Below the pieces are notes generated by a model. It searched no databases. It saw only the letters and a list, made by a program, of their open reading frames with translations, and was not told where the DNA came from. Of a stretch of DNA of 64,000 bases, positions 10,586 through 24,100 are shown piece by piece. A program made the position numbers and the translations under genes. Every line of letters starts with the position of its first letter. Position 1 is the stretch's first letter. Source of the DNA: Mesostigma viride (taxonomy: Eukaryota > Streptophyta > Mesostigmatophyceae > Mesostigmatales > Mesostigmataceae); the NCBI GenBank assembly GCA_009746045.1, contig RPFO01000381.1, positions 48,538 through 112,537 of the forward strand, read 5' to 3'.

Positions 10586-11770
10586 CTAGCCCGCTGGGGG
10601 CGTCACATCTTGTGGTTGATCATCAGGTCCCCGCCCCTCCAGTACACCTTGGGCTTCTGGGGCCCCCAGCCTCGGTCCTGCTAATGGCGGAGGTATTCCG
10701 GCCACAGGTCGCGTCGCTGCTGTTGCTGAGCGGCCGGGGTTCAGGTCGTCATCCAGCGTCCAGGTGAGGTCGTGCAACCTCTTGCGACGAGAGAGGAACC
10801 GCTGCTTATCCTCAGGGGAGGGGAAGGTGAGCAGGACTGGTGGGGGAGCCGCCTTGTCCCGTGAGTGGGGAAGGCGGTGGCACCCACGCAGTTCTACCTC
10901 ACCTACCAGGCCCATGAGGGTACGAAGCTCAGTGGTTCTTGAGCTCGTCAGCAAGCGGAGGTTGACGTCTCACCTGGCTTCTGGGGGAAGCGACGTAGCA
11001 CCACTCGGCACTCGCGGCGAGCGCGGTCGGTGACCTCCCGTTGCTGGGCCTCAGTGGCGGTGGTCCTCCAGCTCCTCAGTGGAGCTTCGTGGCGATATGG
11101 CGTCGGTGGTGGAGGCGGTCGCTGACCGCAGCAGATCCGCGTAGGAGAGCGGCGGGAGGTCACCAGCATCCTGCCGGGGTGGCTGGGATGCAATGGTGGC
11201 CGTCTGCTCCGCTATCTTGGGGACCTGTGTGGCCAGGGCCTCGGTGTGGGCGGTGATGGCCTCAAGCTTCTTCATGAGCACGCCGCACTTGCCCTCCACC
11301 TGGTTAAGGCGAGAGACAAGTGCAGCATGCGTTTCCGAAGCTTGCGCCGCGGTGTGCAGCGTCGTGAACTGGGGCTGGAGCTTGTGGACGACCTTGGTTT
11401 CCACATTGGAGACCCGGGCCTCCACCGTGTTGAGCGTCATGTTCAGCGATGTCAGCTTCTCGGCCAGCGGCCAGGTCACGTGCTCCTCCAGCACTGCGCG
11501 GATGTCATGTCCTTGCAGAGGGAGGGAGCCGATGGGGCTGCCGGCTGTGCGGGGGCTGGGGTGCGGAGCGCTCGGCCGATGTCGCCGAGGCTGAGCTGGT
11601 AGTGCATGGCTGGTCAAGATAAACAGGCGTTGGCTTGGTTCGTCAAAGGTGTAGAGCCAGGACGTGTCGTGGTAGTCGATAGTCGCCCCCCCCTTCTGGG
11701 GCACGAAGAGCTTCCGTTCCTGTGCGAGGAACTGGAGGACCTCGACGACTTCCTGCGGCGACAGCCCCTG
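10586..11770 (-). pseudogene. LINE ORF1-like nucleic-acid-binding protein, frameshifted
   Basis: Reading on the minus strand, the first frame (11770 to 11051) has a short alpha-helical start (EVVEVLQFLAQERKLFVPQK), a Ser/Pro-rich stretch, then about 120 residues that look like coiled coil (SLNMTLNTVEARVSNVETKV, SRLNQVEGKCGVLMKKLEAI). After frame changes near 11050 and 10950 come RRECRVVLRRFPQKPG and RGCHRLPHS...PPPVLLTFPSPEDKQRFLSR, resembling the C-terminal domain of L1-type ORF1 proteins. That family binds RNA and acts as a chaperone in LINE particles. The coiled coil, basic RNA-binding end and LINE 3' end at 10134 on the same strand support the call. No ORF2 is attached, so this is a dead or partner-dependent copy. 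Confidence 0.6.
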
Positions 11771-12159
11771 TCACTTGAGGAGGGAGAACGCTCTCTCGCC
11801 GGGCAAGTAGTGGCTCCATTTGTGGCGGTCGTGGCATGGTTTCTTGGGCTCAGGCGAGGCGCTTGGCGATGGGTCTGCTGGTGATGGGTTGGCGAGCCCA
11901 GGCGGCTAGGCAAGAACGATGGCGAGAGGGTTGGGCTGGGAGCCGGTAAGCTCCTTTTTCAAACCCCGTTTTGCTTTTGGGGTCGTCATAGCTGCTTGTC
12001 ACGTGATAACTTAAGCAATACTGCGTTTCAGCCGTAACCGATTATACTGGCGTGTACGTCTGAATAAAGCGCATCGAATGCAAGTGGTCTGACCGAATTT
12101 GGGGCTCAGAAGCAAAAGATCTGAGCTCCGCCGTCAGCCATACCGCCGTCAGCCATTCT

Positions 12160-12660
12160 GCTGAGAAGCCATGCCCTAGCCATTGTTTAGCCATCATGAC
12201 CTTCCATCCTATACACAGCAGTTGCTGGCCGACCTAGTGGTCCCAGCTAAGTTTGAACACCGCATTTCCTCCGTCTCTCTTACTTGGACTGCTATGCAGA
12301 ACAAGAAGAGGTGGAAGTCGATTGGACATCATGTCCGGCAAGGCTCACACGCCAGCCCCTGCATGTGGGCAATTAAGCCCCCCCCCCCCCCCCCAGGAGG
12401 AAGGGGCGCTTTGCTGAGTAGAGTAGTTAGGATTTTCTAGATTAGCTTAGTTCGGTTTCGCGGCTTCTCCCACCTGGCCACCTCCATCCATCCAGCAAGG
12501 GAATACGTGCTACATGATCTCCCAACGGAACTTCATGTTATACATAATTTAATTTATAATTTTAATGCCCCTTCTCAGGGATATGTGCTACATGTACTCC
12601 CAACGGAGATATATTTCAAATTAATTTTTAATTCAATATTTTAATTTAAGTCCATGCAAT
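12160..12660 (+). mobile_element. LINE 3' fragment
   Basis: Sequence and frame (GRGALLSRVVRIF near 12400) match the C-terminus and 3' UTR of the minus-strand LINE at 48380-49030 (GRGALLSRIGRVF). Both share GAAGGGGCGCTTTGCTGAGTAG and end in the small stem CTCCCAACGGAG followed by TTTAATT-rich tails. There is a C14 run at about 12381. Confidence 0.65.
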
Positions 12661-13328
12661 AGAGGCACATGAATAATCGATCAATCTTGATTGATTACAG
12701 TGCTCACCATTGGGACAAGAGGCAATATCAATAATACAGATTTCAAGGCAGGTTACAAAGAGGGCATGTGCCCTTGTGTCAGGATCACAAACGCCCATTT
12801 CCACAGAAAAGAGTTTTGGAAGTTCACCAAAGAGCATGCAGAATGGCGGGTAAACGGCATACACATACATGGCCGACAGGCAAAGAAATTATTACAAGGC
12901 CAAACATCGTAATGCTAACTGCCCATGTTACATGTCATACCCCATATTGTTCATCTTACTCAATTACCAATATACATAACGCATCCCAAGCTTTCATAAC
13001 CACAGATGCCCAACGCACATGTGATGGCGAGCCCCACACAGATTCAGGTTCATGCATCCCAGATCGACAAACCAAGCGCACTTTGAGCCTGCTCTCAATG
13101 CAAAAGCATCGCTCAAAGTATACGACTGAGCTTGACACGTCCCACCCGGAATAAAAGATCCAGGCCACAGTGCCGGCCCCAGAAGCCATATGACGGCCCA
13201 GAGGCAGGACTGCCGGCCCCGGCACACAAGATCCTTGGCCCCTCCCAGGATTACAGTCCCAGGGTTGGACATGGGCGCCCGGCTCGTGCAACCCCTGCCT
13301 GCCCTGAGGCCAGCAGGGCAGGTTGCCC
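12661..13328. other. 3' flank of the histidine kinase gene
   Basis: No coding signal on either strand that I trust. On the minus strand downstream of the kinase stop there are several TGTAA motifs (for example near 12893 and 12755), candidates for a green-algal type polyadenylation signal. None can be chosen from sequence alone. Confidence 0.4.
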
Positions 13329-16300
13329 TCAGGGCGAGAACACCAGGTCCTGTATCCAGGGCGCGACGGGCGGCATCTTTAGCTCCGGTATATCGTCCGA
13401 GTAGAGCAAGAACTGCTCGTCGTCATCCACAAAGCGGGGCGACGCCATTGAATTCTCCGTGGTCTCACTGATGTTCCGTGACCCTGTGACCGCGGAGGCC
13501 TGCGCCTCGGCCGCCTGAGCCACCAGCTGGTACCGGGCGATGGCTTCTGCCAGCTCCGCCAGCTTCAATGGCTTGGCCAGGAAGTCGTCCATGCCTGCAA
13601 CCGCATATCAACCACAAGGACGTGCCCAAATTAATCAGCTAAATCACGCAATGTCAACAAGACAACCAGCGCAGGCCAGAAATCTGGAGAATCCGGACCA
13701 TAAGCCATGTGTCCGCAGGGGGGGGGGGGGGGCGCCATGACGCCACAGGCCGGGTGTCAGATAGTAGTGGCGAGGAAATCGTCAGTGCATGCGCTCGCAC
13801 GGTGGGACTAGGCTTCGTGAGGACAACCCCTTATCTGGGGTCCATTACAGTGACCAAGACCATTACATGCGAGGGCAACCCTTCTCATCACGAGTCGTTG
13901 TGCCCAGCTCTCGTACATGCCCATGTGGGGAAGCTTGTTGCGCTGTTTGTGGTGGCAGAATTTCATGGCGCGGCGCAAGGCATGTTTAACGCGCGTCCTA
14001 GCATAGGTTTAGCCTAGGTATAAGCTAACACAGGTATAAGCTAGCACTGGCATAAGCTAGCACAGGTGGAAGCTAGCACAGGTAGAAGCTAGCACAGGTA
14101 TAAGCTAGCACAGGTATAAGCTAGCACAGGTATAAGCTAACACAGGTATCGGCTAGCACTTACATGCCTGTCCACCCACCAGTGTGAGTTCGTACGGCTA
14201 GTACGGCAATACGCCAAAACTCATCGTCTTGCCATATTGCGTATTATACGCGTATTACACGCCAAAAGCTCAAAAAGGGCATTTTCGAGCCGGTATTCAT
14301 GCGGGCAAGTCTCTCGCCATATTCTAAGGTGTTTATCCCATGGGTGTGCCTCTTAAACACACTAACTAATGCGTCAATCTTGACGTGGCGTAAGTGCAAT
14401 GCACGGCACCTTCGAAGCTCACTGGGTTGTCTCAGTGTACACCCCCAGCATTGTTAGTTTTAATTCAGTTCAGCGGAAAGGCCCTTCCGAATTAGACAAT
14501 AGCGTTTATTGGTCGGAAGCACTAATGGGCCAGTCCAATTAATTAATTAGTAGTTTGTTTGTTTGGTTAACGAACAACCGTTGACCTGGCAATTTAATTT
14601 AATTTTTTTTTTGTTTGTTTGGTATAACCCAGCCGGCTGCACTGCTGTTACCGCCAGTAAAAGCGCGCTTGTCAGCCAAAGATTAAATATTTCTTTTTTT
14701 TTTTTTTACCGCGAAATAAGCGCTTTTGGCAGTCCAAAGAAGATTTATTTACACTTTCTTAGTTTCTTTGGTAGCTAGAAAAACGACGGGGGAGTACAAT
14801 CGGGAATTAATTATTTACAAATCTTTTGTTTTATTTATCGTTTGCAGGTGGTCGACGCCCAGCCTCATAATTATTTAGTAAAACTAACCATGCGGGCGGT
14901 GTATGAAGTGTAATACTCATCCATCCAATGCATGCTATATATATAGATTGCTGATTGAACTAATTCCTTATGACAACCATGAATGCATTGATAGGCTTAA
15001 TAGGTTTACGATTACTTTAAAATCGACCCCAAAAGTTGATACAGTATACAATAAACACGTGAACAGGATAGCACATACCAGATCAAAACCGCAGATTAAT
15101 TACGTATACCTTCCTTGCTGGAGTTAGCCGCATGCCCACCGCATGGCAGAGCTGCGAGCCGCTTTCCTGGCCGTCCTCGCTAACTAATCATGTCAGCAAT
15201 CATTTGACACATCTATCCACGTACAAATCTATGGACATATTTCCCGCCTAGCAACCGTTAGCGCATGCACGGCGACCGACCTGGTCGCTGGTCAAACGAT
15301 GTTGCTGCACCGAGCAGAAGGTCGAGACATCTCTGCGCATACCCAGACGTTGCCTGGCCAAGGAGACAAGCTTTGTAAGACCTATGGATCATGCCTGCAA
15401 AATTGCAGTTCAAAATGTCAAGCCATGCTCTCATACCAGTCAGTTTTCTGCATCTCCATGGCCGCGGACGTCAATTATTGTTTTTATGCAAGTCGGTCTC
15501 GTTTTGCCATGGTTTACCCACGTCGTGAACTGGCACAGATGACAAGCGGGACCAACCGCAGGCCCGTACTCCCTGAGTACGGTTTCCGGTAGGCAGCGTA
15601 CCTGCGTAGGTGAGCTACGCCAAAACTAGGCCTGGCGCCTAATTCCGGAGGTGTGTGCCATATAATACGCGAAAAATACGTATTATGCGGCGCATGCGCG
15701 TTGAAAACTCGATACGGCGTATTTCTAGCACGTTAGTACGCCCCCCCCTCTACCCCCCACCCCACCCCGTATTGTATAAAACGGAGTATTTACCGTATTA
15801 TAAGGCGCACGAACTCACACTGCCACCCACAGGCCTTGCACCTACCGTCCTGTCCACCCACAGGCCTTGCAACTAGCCAACATCACCAACGCACCTCTTA
15901 CCCCTATCAGAGGACATCAAACCATCATCGCGCCAGTGTTGACCCTTCTCAATCATACATGTTAAGCTTCATCTACACATAGACGATATCTACACTTCAA
16001 GGTTTCCCTGAGAGACCTGCGCGGCCTCCACGGCAAGAGAGAGGGGTGGACCCTACACGTGCCCCATCACTCACCCGCATTGAGGAAGTCGCATCGCTGG
16101 AACGTGACGACATCCGCGGTCAGCGCCACGATCCACGCCCTGTGCTTCGCGCCCACGCACTCCTGCATCGCCTCCATTGCCCGGATCTTGGCAGTGGCCT
16201 CCATGCCGCCCATGCGCGGCATTTGAAGCTGTGGCGGTGGGGGGGGAGGGAGATGGGGGGGGGGGGGGGCGGAGACAGCCCATGTGCGTGCCAGCAGATG

Positions 16301-16601
16301 ATGTGACATGGATAACTATTGCACTAGCACATTGTCCGACTATTTGTGACCTATCCAGGAGCCAACCAGCGCATGCATGTAGATGTGTGTGAATACGGAA
16401 GATGCAGACCTTGGCAGCTCGAGCCTGCATGTATCTTTTCCGCGTTTGTTGATTCATTCGGGATGACGGGGATGATCGTGAATCGGACATGTGTAGCCTT
16501 GTACGTTAAAATAATGGCTGCTTCATCTTCAGAGTGAGACCAAAACGTACAACAGTTTGATCTATCTAATTATTCCTACATGCAAACTTTCCACGTTGCC
16601 G

Positions 16602-16643
<42 letters not shown>

Positions 16644-19187
16644 ACGCTGCGGCAACATCGGAGTAGATAAGCACCTGCAGTCAACAATCAGGGTGCAAGC
16701 TAAGATACCCCAAGTAGGACTAGTGCTGATAGGGTATGAATAGGTTCCTAGGACGTGAGTTTGTGCTGAGGCCTAGGACGTTTACTACGATGTTAATTCA
16801 TGCTTGTCCCCATGAGAAGGATACACCAAACGCAGGATGCATGATATGTTGCTTACGTCCATGAGAATGAAGTGGAAGGGCTCGCGGTCCACAGCCTCCA
16901 CCCCCTCCACGCCGTCGGACGCGACCGTGCAGGACAGGCCCATCTTGCGCAGCAGCATCTCCGCCACCTGCTGGTTGACCTGTCGGACACAGCCGTACGG
17001 GTACGGGGGACAGAGCCAGCATTCCGCACGAGGCACACGAAGGGGTCATTTTAAATGGGTCAGCACCCACGCATGCCCCAACCCAACTGTGGTAGGAGGC
17101 TGCACGCACAGGGGGGCGGGGGCAGGAGCATGGCGCAGACGTCACAAACAGGGATTGAAGAGGGTAAGCCCGCACGAATGTGCCCGCACACTCCTATGGA
17201 GGCAGTGTCATGATTCTCTGCATGACGATGAGTGCCATGATTCCTTGTGGTGCCACGCTTGTTTGCGGGACCGTGAAATGCACTCGAGAGCGCGCTGAGA
17301 GAGGGACGCAAAAGCAGCGCGAAACATATCCCAGGAAGACAACACATGTGCACTTTGCGTGCTTTCTCATGTGCTATTCCGTTGGCTTTTCACCTGATGG
17401 GATGTGCTTTTCCCTGCTTTTCATGACAAAACAGTGGTATATATGCAGTGTTTGCTGCGTTGGTTAACTTTCTTTACTTACTGGGGTTCTTCCTTTTCGC
17501 AATGGCTAACTCTCCATACTTACGAGGGTCCTTCCTGTTTCGCAGTACCTTTGTGTAGCCACCCTCATCCCCCGCTACTGTTTAGGGTCTAAACCCCGCT
17601 CCTAATATTTACAAGAAATATGCATTAGAGATACAGAACGACTACAATCAATTCAACAAACGCAGGCAACGCTGCCCCTCCGATTGGTTGCTTACCCGGT
17701 TGTCCTCCACCACCAGGATGCGCATCTCCTGCTGCTCCCTGCTGCTGGAATTCGAGGACGTTGTGGACATCATGCGCGACGAGGAAGGGGGGACCGGCTG
17801 CTTGCTTATGACTGGCGGGACCGGCGGCGCCATGAAGCTTGCCGCACAGATGTTCCCCAGACTTCGCTCTGCCCCTTTGGCTAGATGCAGCCCGATCTTG
17901 AGCCCGCCGGCACCCAGCCCGCGGCCCTCCATCACGTCTTCAAAGCCCCTAGGCGTACCCTCGGATATGGGCGAATCGACCTCAAAACCGCCACCCGTGT
18001 TGGACCTTGAGGCGCTCCGGCTGCCCCGATTCACGCGCATAAATGGCGAGGCCTCGCTGCTGGCGCCCCCGTAGAGGCTTTTGCTGCCCGCGCCCACCAT
18101 GGAGGTGCTCGAGCTGGTGCTGGAGCAGGACGAGACCGACTTGCGGCGAATGCCTTCCTCGGCCTGGCGTGCCCAGTGGTCGGTGAGTACGCGGTCGACG
18201 CCGGACATGGCCAGGTTGCGGATCGAAATGTTCTTCATGCTGCGGCGGCAGACCAGGCGCGAGCGGAAGGTCAGCACAAAGGTGGACCCGTGCTGATTCC
18301 CGTCAGGCCCCACAGGGCGGTAGTCGATGCTCCCGCCCATAAGCTTGGCGAGGTGGTGGGCGATGGTGAGGCCCAGGCCTGACACTGCGTGGGCAGGGGT
18401 TGGGGTCGGGGTGTGGATGAGAAGGGGGGCGAGGGTGGGGCGAGGGTGGGGCGAGGGTGGGGCGAGAGTGGGGCGAGGGTGGGGCGAGGGTGGTAACAAT
18501 AAATCCGTCAAGTAAGGCGCCTGGTGTGGGTGGTGTGGGTGCACGTGGGATGAGGTTGATGGCTGAGGGTGCTTTTGCTTTGGGGAGGGGCAAAGGTGGG
18601 GGCGACGCACAGACGCACATGAAAGACGTACTTATTCCGCTTTTGGGGTGTGTGGTGTGTATGTTTTGGGGGGAGGCAGCGGTCATGCAAAAGATGGCAG
18701 TAGAGTGAGCCCCCATGATCATTGAAAAAGTCGTCTTCCCTCGTGTGGCACCACACTTGATGATTACGTCGTGGCAGCAGAAAAATCGCCACAGCGCAGG
18801 ACAGGAAAGGCAGGAAAAAAAAGGCAGGAAAAAAACACATGTTGTCGCCAGGAAAACAGAAGACTAGCCAGCGCTAATGAGCAAACACGGGCCCGTCGAC
18901 GCAAGCAGGTGACCCCGCCAGCTCTGCATGACAACTGTGTTCAAATCTTCGTCGTACCGCTGCGGGAAGGTAGTGAGAGATTACAGAGGCAAACATGCAG
19001 GCGCTCTCGAGCTGCAAGGTTGGGCTGTCGGGCAGTTTGCACTTCCTCAAGAGGCGGTCAGCGCTCACTAGGGAGGCTGTCCGCACGTACTTGTGTGGTG
19101 GTTGGGGCTGGCGGCCATCGTCCCATGCAGGTTCTTGCGCATCAGCTGCTGCAGCTGTTCCTCCTCTAGGCCTGGACCTGGGGGTAA

Positions 19188-19232
<45 letters not shown>

Positions 19233-21072
19233 CCGAGTTGCAAGTGGTACTAGTGTGTGGGAGAGGCATGGTGCAACCAGGAAATGCAGCAGGACAACAT
19301 CACCATCCCCAGCTATTGACACCATTTGACACCATCCGTTTGCTGCTAATGCCGCCATCGCGACCATCCTAAAAAACGGCAATCAATTGGGATCCTGCTT
19401 AATGTCAGAAAGTCGATAAATTGCGGTTCTACGTTTTGCAGAGATTCCCTCCTTCCCACCCTCCCTCCTTCCCCAGCCACCTGCCCACACGTCCGCCCCC
19501 GCCCCCCCTCTCTCCCCCTCCCCGCTCTCTACCCAACTATCTGCCCATCCCCTCTACCTCCATCCCTTCCTGTTTCCCTTAGAGTTGTTGGTCCTCTCGA
19601 TCCCGCCCCGCTCCCCCGCTCCCCCGCTCCCCCGCTCCCCCGCTCCCCCGCTCCCCCGCTCCCCCGCTCCCCCGCTCCCCCGCTCCCCCGCTCCCCCGCT
19701 CCCCCGCTCCCCCGCTCCCCGCTCCCCCGCTCCCCCGCTCCCCCCCCGCTCCCCTGCCCCCGCTCCCCCGCTCCCCGCCCCCCACTCCCCTGCTCCCCCG
19801 CTCCCCGCCCCCAGCTCCCCAGCTCCCCTGCTCATCTGCTCCTCTGCTCCCGGGTCCCCGGGTCCCCTCCTCCCCTGCTCCCCTCCTCCCCTCCTCCCTC
19901 CTCCCCTCCTCCCCTCCTCCCCTCCTCCCCTCCTCCCTCCTCCCCTCCTCCCCTCCTCCCCTCCTCCCCTCCTCCTCCCCTCCTCCCCTCCTCCCCTCCT
20001 CCCCTCCCCCTCCTCCCCTCCTCCCCTCCTCCTCCTCCCCTCCTCCCCTCCTCCCCTCCTCCCCTCCTCCCCTCCTCCCCTCCTCCCCTCCTCCCCTCCT
20101 CCCCTCCTTCCCTCCTTCCCTCCTTCCCTCCCCTCCTCCCCTCCTCCCCTCCCCTCCTCCCCTCCTCCCCCCCTCCCTTCACCCCTTGCCTCCTGCCCCC
20201 CCCGGCGCCTGTGTCTGGCGGCGCACCTGTGTCTGACACGGAGCAGACCACCTCCACGTGCTGCCACATGACGAGCCGGACCTCGCACAAGACCTTGACG
20301 CGGCCATTGCGAGGGGTCGCCTCGATGGCGTTGCTGCAGATGCCAGTAGGGTAGGGCAGCAGGGGTGGTGGGTCAGTAGTGTGGGAAGCAAGGGTTGGTG
20401 GGCGTGTAGTGTGGGGTAGGGTAGGGTGGTGGCATGGCCGGCAACTAGGTGGGAGCGTTAGGTAGGGTTGGGCCAGTGGTTGCCTTGCAAGCCCTAGAGC
20501 ATGGCACGCACCCAAGTACACAGGGGTGGCGGAGCCAAAGGACACAAAGCCAGGGCATCGGCCATGATGGACTAGAAACAGAACAGGCACCATGGTGGGA
20601 TCAGCCCTCTCCCCCTCCCCCGCCCCCCCCCTTAATTCAACCTCCCCTTATTCCCCCAACTCTTTTCCCCCTTCTACGCTCTGCGAGGGCGATCCCTCAT
20701 TTGAAGCGGTCTGATTTTATACTCCATTACTGACCCCTCCCCCCCTTCCCCCCAGCCCTTTCCCTTCCCCGATATCTCCTTCCGCTGCCTCCCCCTTGGC
20801 CCACCTGATCAGGTTGTCGATGATCTGTTGAAACCGCTTGGCATCCCCCAGCAGCATGACCTTGCCCTCATCCACGATGTCCTGCGACATGCGCACGTCC
20901 CCCAGTGTCCACGAGCGGCGTCTTGGGTGGCCCGGGGTTAACGGCATCAGGCCCGTGCTGCCACCCCCGGGGAGCTGCGGCGGGTTCATCTCCCACACAC
21001 CAGGCCTGGAATGGAAGGGGACCGCTGGGTCATTGGGGAGCAACGACGTGATCCCTCCCAGCGCCATATGCT

Positions 21073-21137
<65 letters not shown>

Positions 21138-24100
21138 AATGGGTGCTGTGGCAGGTGCAAGCGGGGGGACCACGTCGCCGCGTTGGCCTCGGTAAATATC
21201 CGCACGCCTTGCTTGATAAGCAGCTTGGACTCCTCTTGGGGGTCGCCCGTCATGCGGCGCAGCGTGGAACGTTCGGGCAGCAGCGTGTCCTTCTCGGGGA
21301 GAACCATCTTGAGGACGAGGTCGATGTCCTTGGATGCGGCCATGGGAAGGAAGCGCGTCTCGCACGCCGAGAGCTCCTCTAATAGGTCAAACGGGCTGAA
21401 CTCGAGCGACATGTAGCCGAGTGCCAGCTGGCGAAAGGGCATGATGATGGTTTGGTTTGGGTTGGGTTGGGTTGGTTTGCGGTGGGGTGGGAGCCAAAAA
21501 AAAAAAAATCAATAGCCGGATATGCATTGTTACATACCATGCAGATGTGCATATAATGTGCGCAGGAGACGTAACACGACACCAACAAAGCTATCCTACA
21601 TGGGTCCACCCAATCACGACCCAACACATCCTGCACCACGCTTTCCCATCAAGTCCATGAGCCCTATGCCCTGTGTCGCATGATCCTAGCACCTGCACCC
21701 ACCACGCACGCATGCACCTTGTGGAGGTCAAAAACCTGCCCATCTATGGCGCCACCTCACGACGCTATTGTGCCTAGTCACTACTACCGCACACACCTTG
21801 CTGAGGTCAAAACCGCCCTGTAGCAAACATGCGTCGTTGATACGCTCCCCCCCCCAGCTGGTCGACTATACCCCACGATTCTACATCAGTTACCAGTACC
21901 GCACGCACCTTGTTGAGGTCAAACACGTCCTGGATCACATTCAGCATCTGCTGCGCGTTCGACTTGACAATCTCCAAGTGCCGCCGCTGCTCCGTCGTGA
22001 GCTCAGTCTCGAGGACAAAGTTGGTGAAGTTGCTGATCGCGTTCAGGGGCGTGCGCACTTGGTGCGAGACCATGGCCAGGAACTCAACGTAGTCGTCGCT
22101 CGCGCTCTCGAGCTCCATCCGGTGAGCCTCCTCGCGATGCATGTGGTCCAGCTGGCGGATGTCACCGAGAGGCATAAGGAGCGCAAAGCACGCAGCCAAG
22201 CATGCAGCCAGGCACGCAGCCAAGCATGCAACCAAGCATCACCAAAGCAAAAGCCAAGCATGCAGCCAAGCATCGGCAGAACAACCAGCACAGCAGTCAG
22301 CGAAACCTCCAGCAAAGCAGTCAGCAAAACATCCAGCTGCTATATGAACCAACTATCCATCAGGGAAAGGTGTTATACTACCTCACGTAGTAGGAACCAA
22401 GCTGCCAGCTGTTGTCCCTGTTCCCAACAATTGCCGTTTGGTTAAGGGCAACAACAATGGGGGTGGCAGTGGCAGAGGCAGCAGCAGCGACAACAACTGG
22501 CATGGGCGTTGCAGAACAATCGTTGTTGCGGAGAGGGGGGGGATCCGGTTGACCGATGTCCACGAGACAGCAGAATGGCACGGGTTGGGAAGTAAGGGTT
22601 TGAAGGCCGGGCTGGTTGACCCACCTCGGACGCAGCGCGACCTGCGAACATCTTGAGCACGTGCACCTTCATCACGTCGGCTTGCAGCGGTTCCTGCGAC
22701 CATCCGCAATGCGGGGGAATAAATTGTGTGGGGAGGGGGGCATGGTCCCGAGCGGGGGGAGGGGTAAGGGGTGGGTGGAGGTGGAGGGGTAAGGAACCGG
22801 AGGGGGGGAAGGGGGGAGAAAGGGAAGGGGATGGCCAAGGGTGCAACTGCAAGTAGAAAAAGCACAGCCAGCCGAGGCGATGTCAGTGCCAAAACAAAGC
22901 ATGGGTGAACGTATATCACATTGGCATGGCTAGGCCATTATCTAAGAAAATGAAATGGATATATTCACGCAACTCTAAAGGCAACGCCATGGAACATATT
23001 CCCGTACATATTTTTTCTTCCATGAGAAAGGAACAAGGAACCATCAGCACAGGTCTATCTGCATGCAAGAAATATTCGGCGCACCTCAACCAATGTGGAC
23101 CCACCCCCAAAGGATGCGCATCCCTGCAGATGATCTTTTCCAGCACATTGCTGTATTTATGACTTTGGCAGGGGGGGGGGATGCGAAGTGAGGAACTTCA
23201 ACGGTTTTTCTTAAAGGAACATGTAACGCACAACCACCAACACACGGACCCAATGATTGCTACCTACCCTTGTAGCACTTGCAGCTGTCACCTACCAGAG
23301 TCTATACCGCAGCCATAACGCACCCGATGGGGGCCTCACCAGTAGTACTGTGGTTGCTATCAGTACTGGCAGCCATCACCCAACCATATCAGCACATGTA
23401 CCATGCTCCCCATGCCCATGTGCCCTGGTCACTATACTGCCCATACCCAGTCACTATACCGCGCGCACCGTGCTCACCATGCCCATGTCCCGTGGTCACT
23501 ATACTGCCCATACCCAGTCACTATACCGCGCGTACCGTGCTCACCATGCCCATGTCCCCTGGTCACTATAATGATCATCAACCAACCATTTCTGGCGTCC
23601 ATACCGTGCTCATGACGCCCATGTGGCCGACCAGTCTGCCGTCCTGGTTTATGAGTGGGATGGCCAAGTAGCTCTCCACGTGGTGCGCGCGCAGCCACTT
23701 GTCGCGAGGAAAGAGCGTCTGCACGCCATCGGGGAAGTGAAGCACCGCCTTGTCGGTGCTGTTGTCGGCCGGCGTGCTGCTGCGCGTGTAGGGCGCGTTC
23801 GGCTGGTACTGCAGCTCGCCGTCCACGCTCATCGCGACCACGCGCGCAAGGCTGCTATTCGTCGCACTCACCTGCGGATGGAAAAGATAATACCATGGGA
23901 ACGAAAACAACAATCATGGTGATGGCAGTGGCGGCAGCGGCGGTGGCAGCGACTACCGCAACGGCAAAACCAATGACATAACAGACAGGAACCCAAGGGA
24001 TGGGCGGGGGGCGAGGGGGTGCAGGGATGGGAAGGCAGGACGCAAAGAGGGCAAGAGGGCAAGAGGGAAAGAATGCACGTCAGCATTAGCGATGCCCACG

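Noticed and set aside
19554-20593. Gly/Glu/Arg-rich and Pro/Ser-rich long ORFs
   Set aside because: Low-complexity translations of the intron 9 arrays; only 20333-20227 is coding there.
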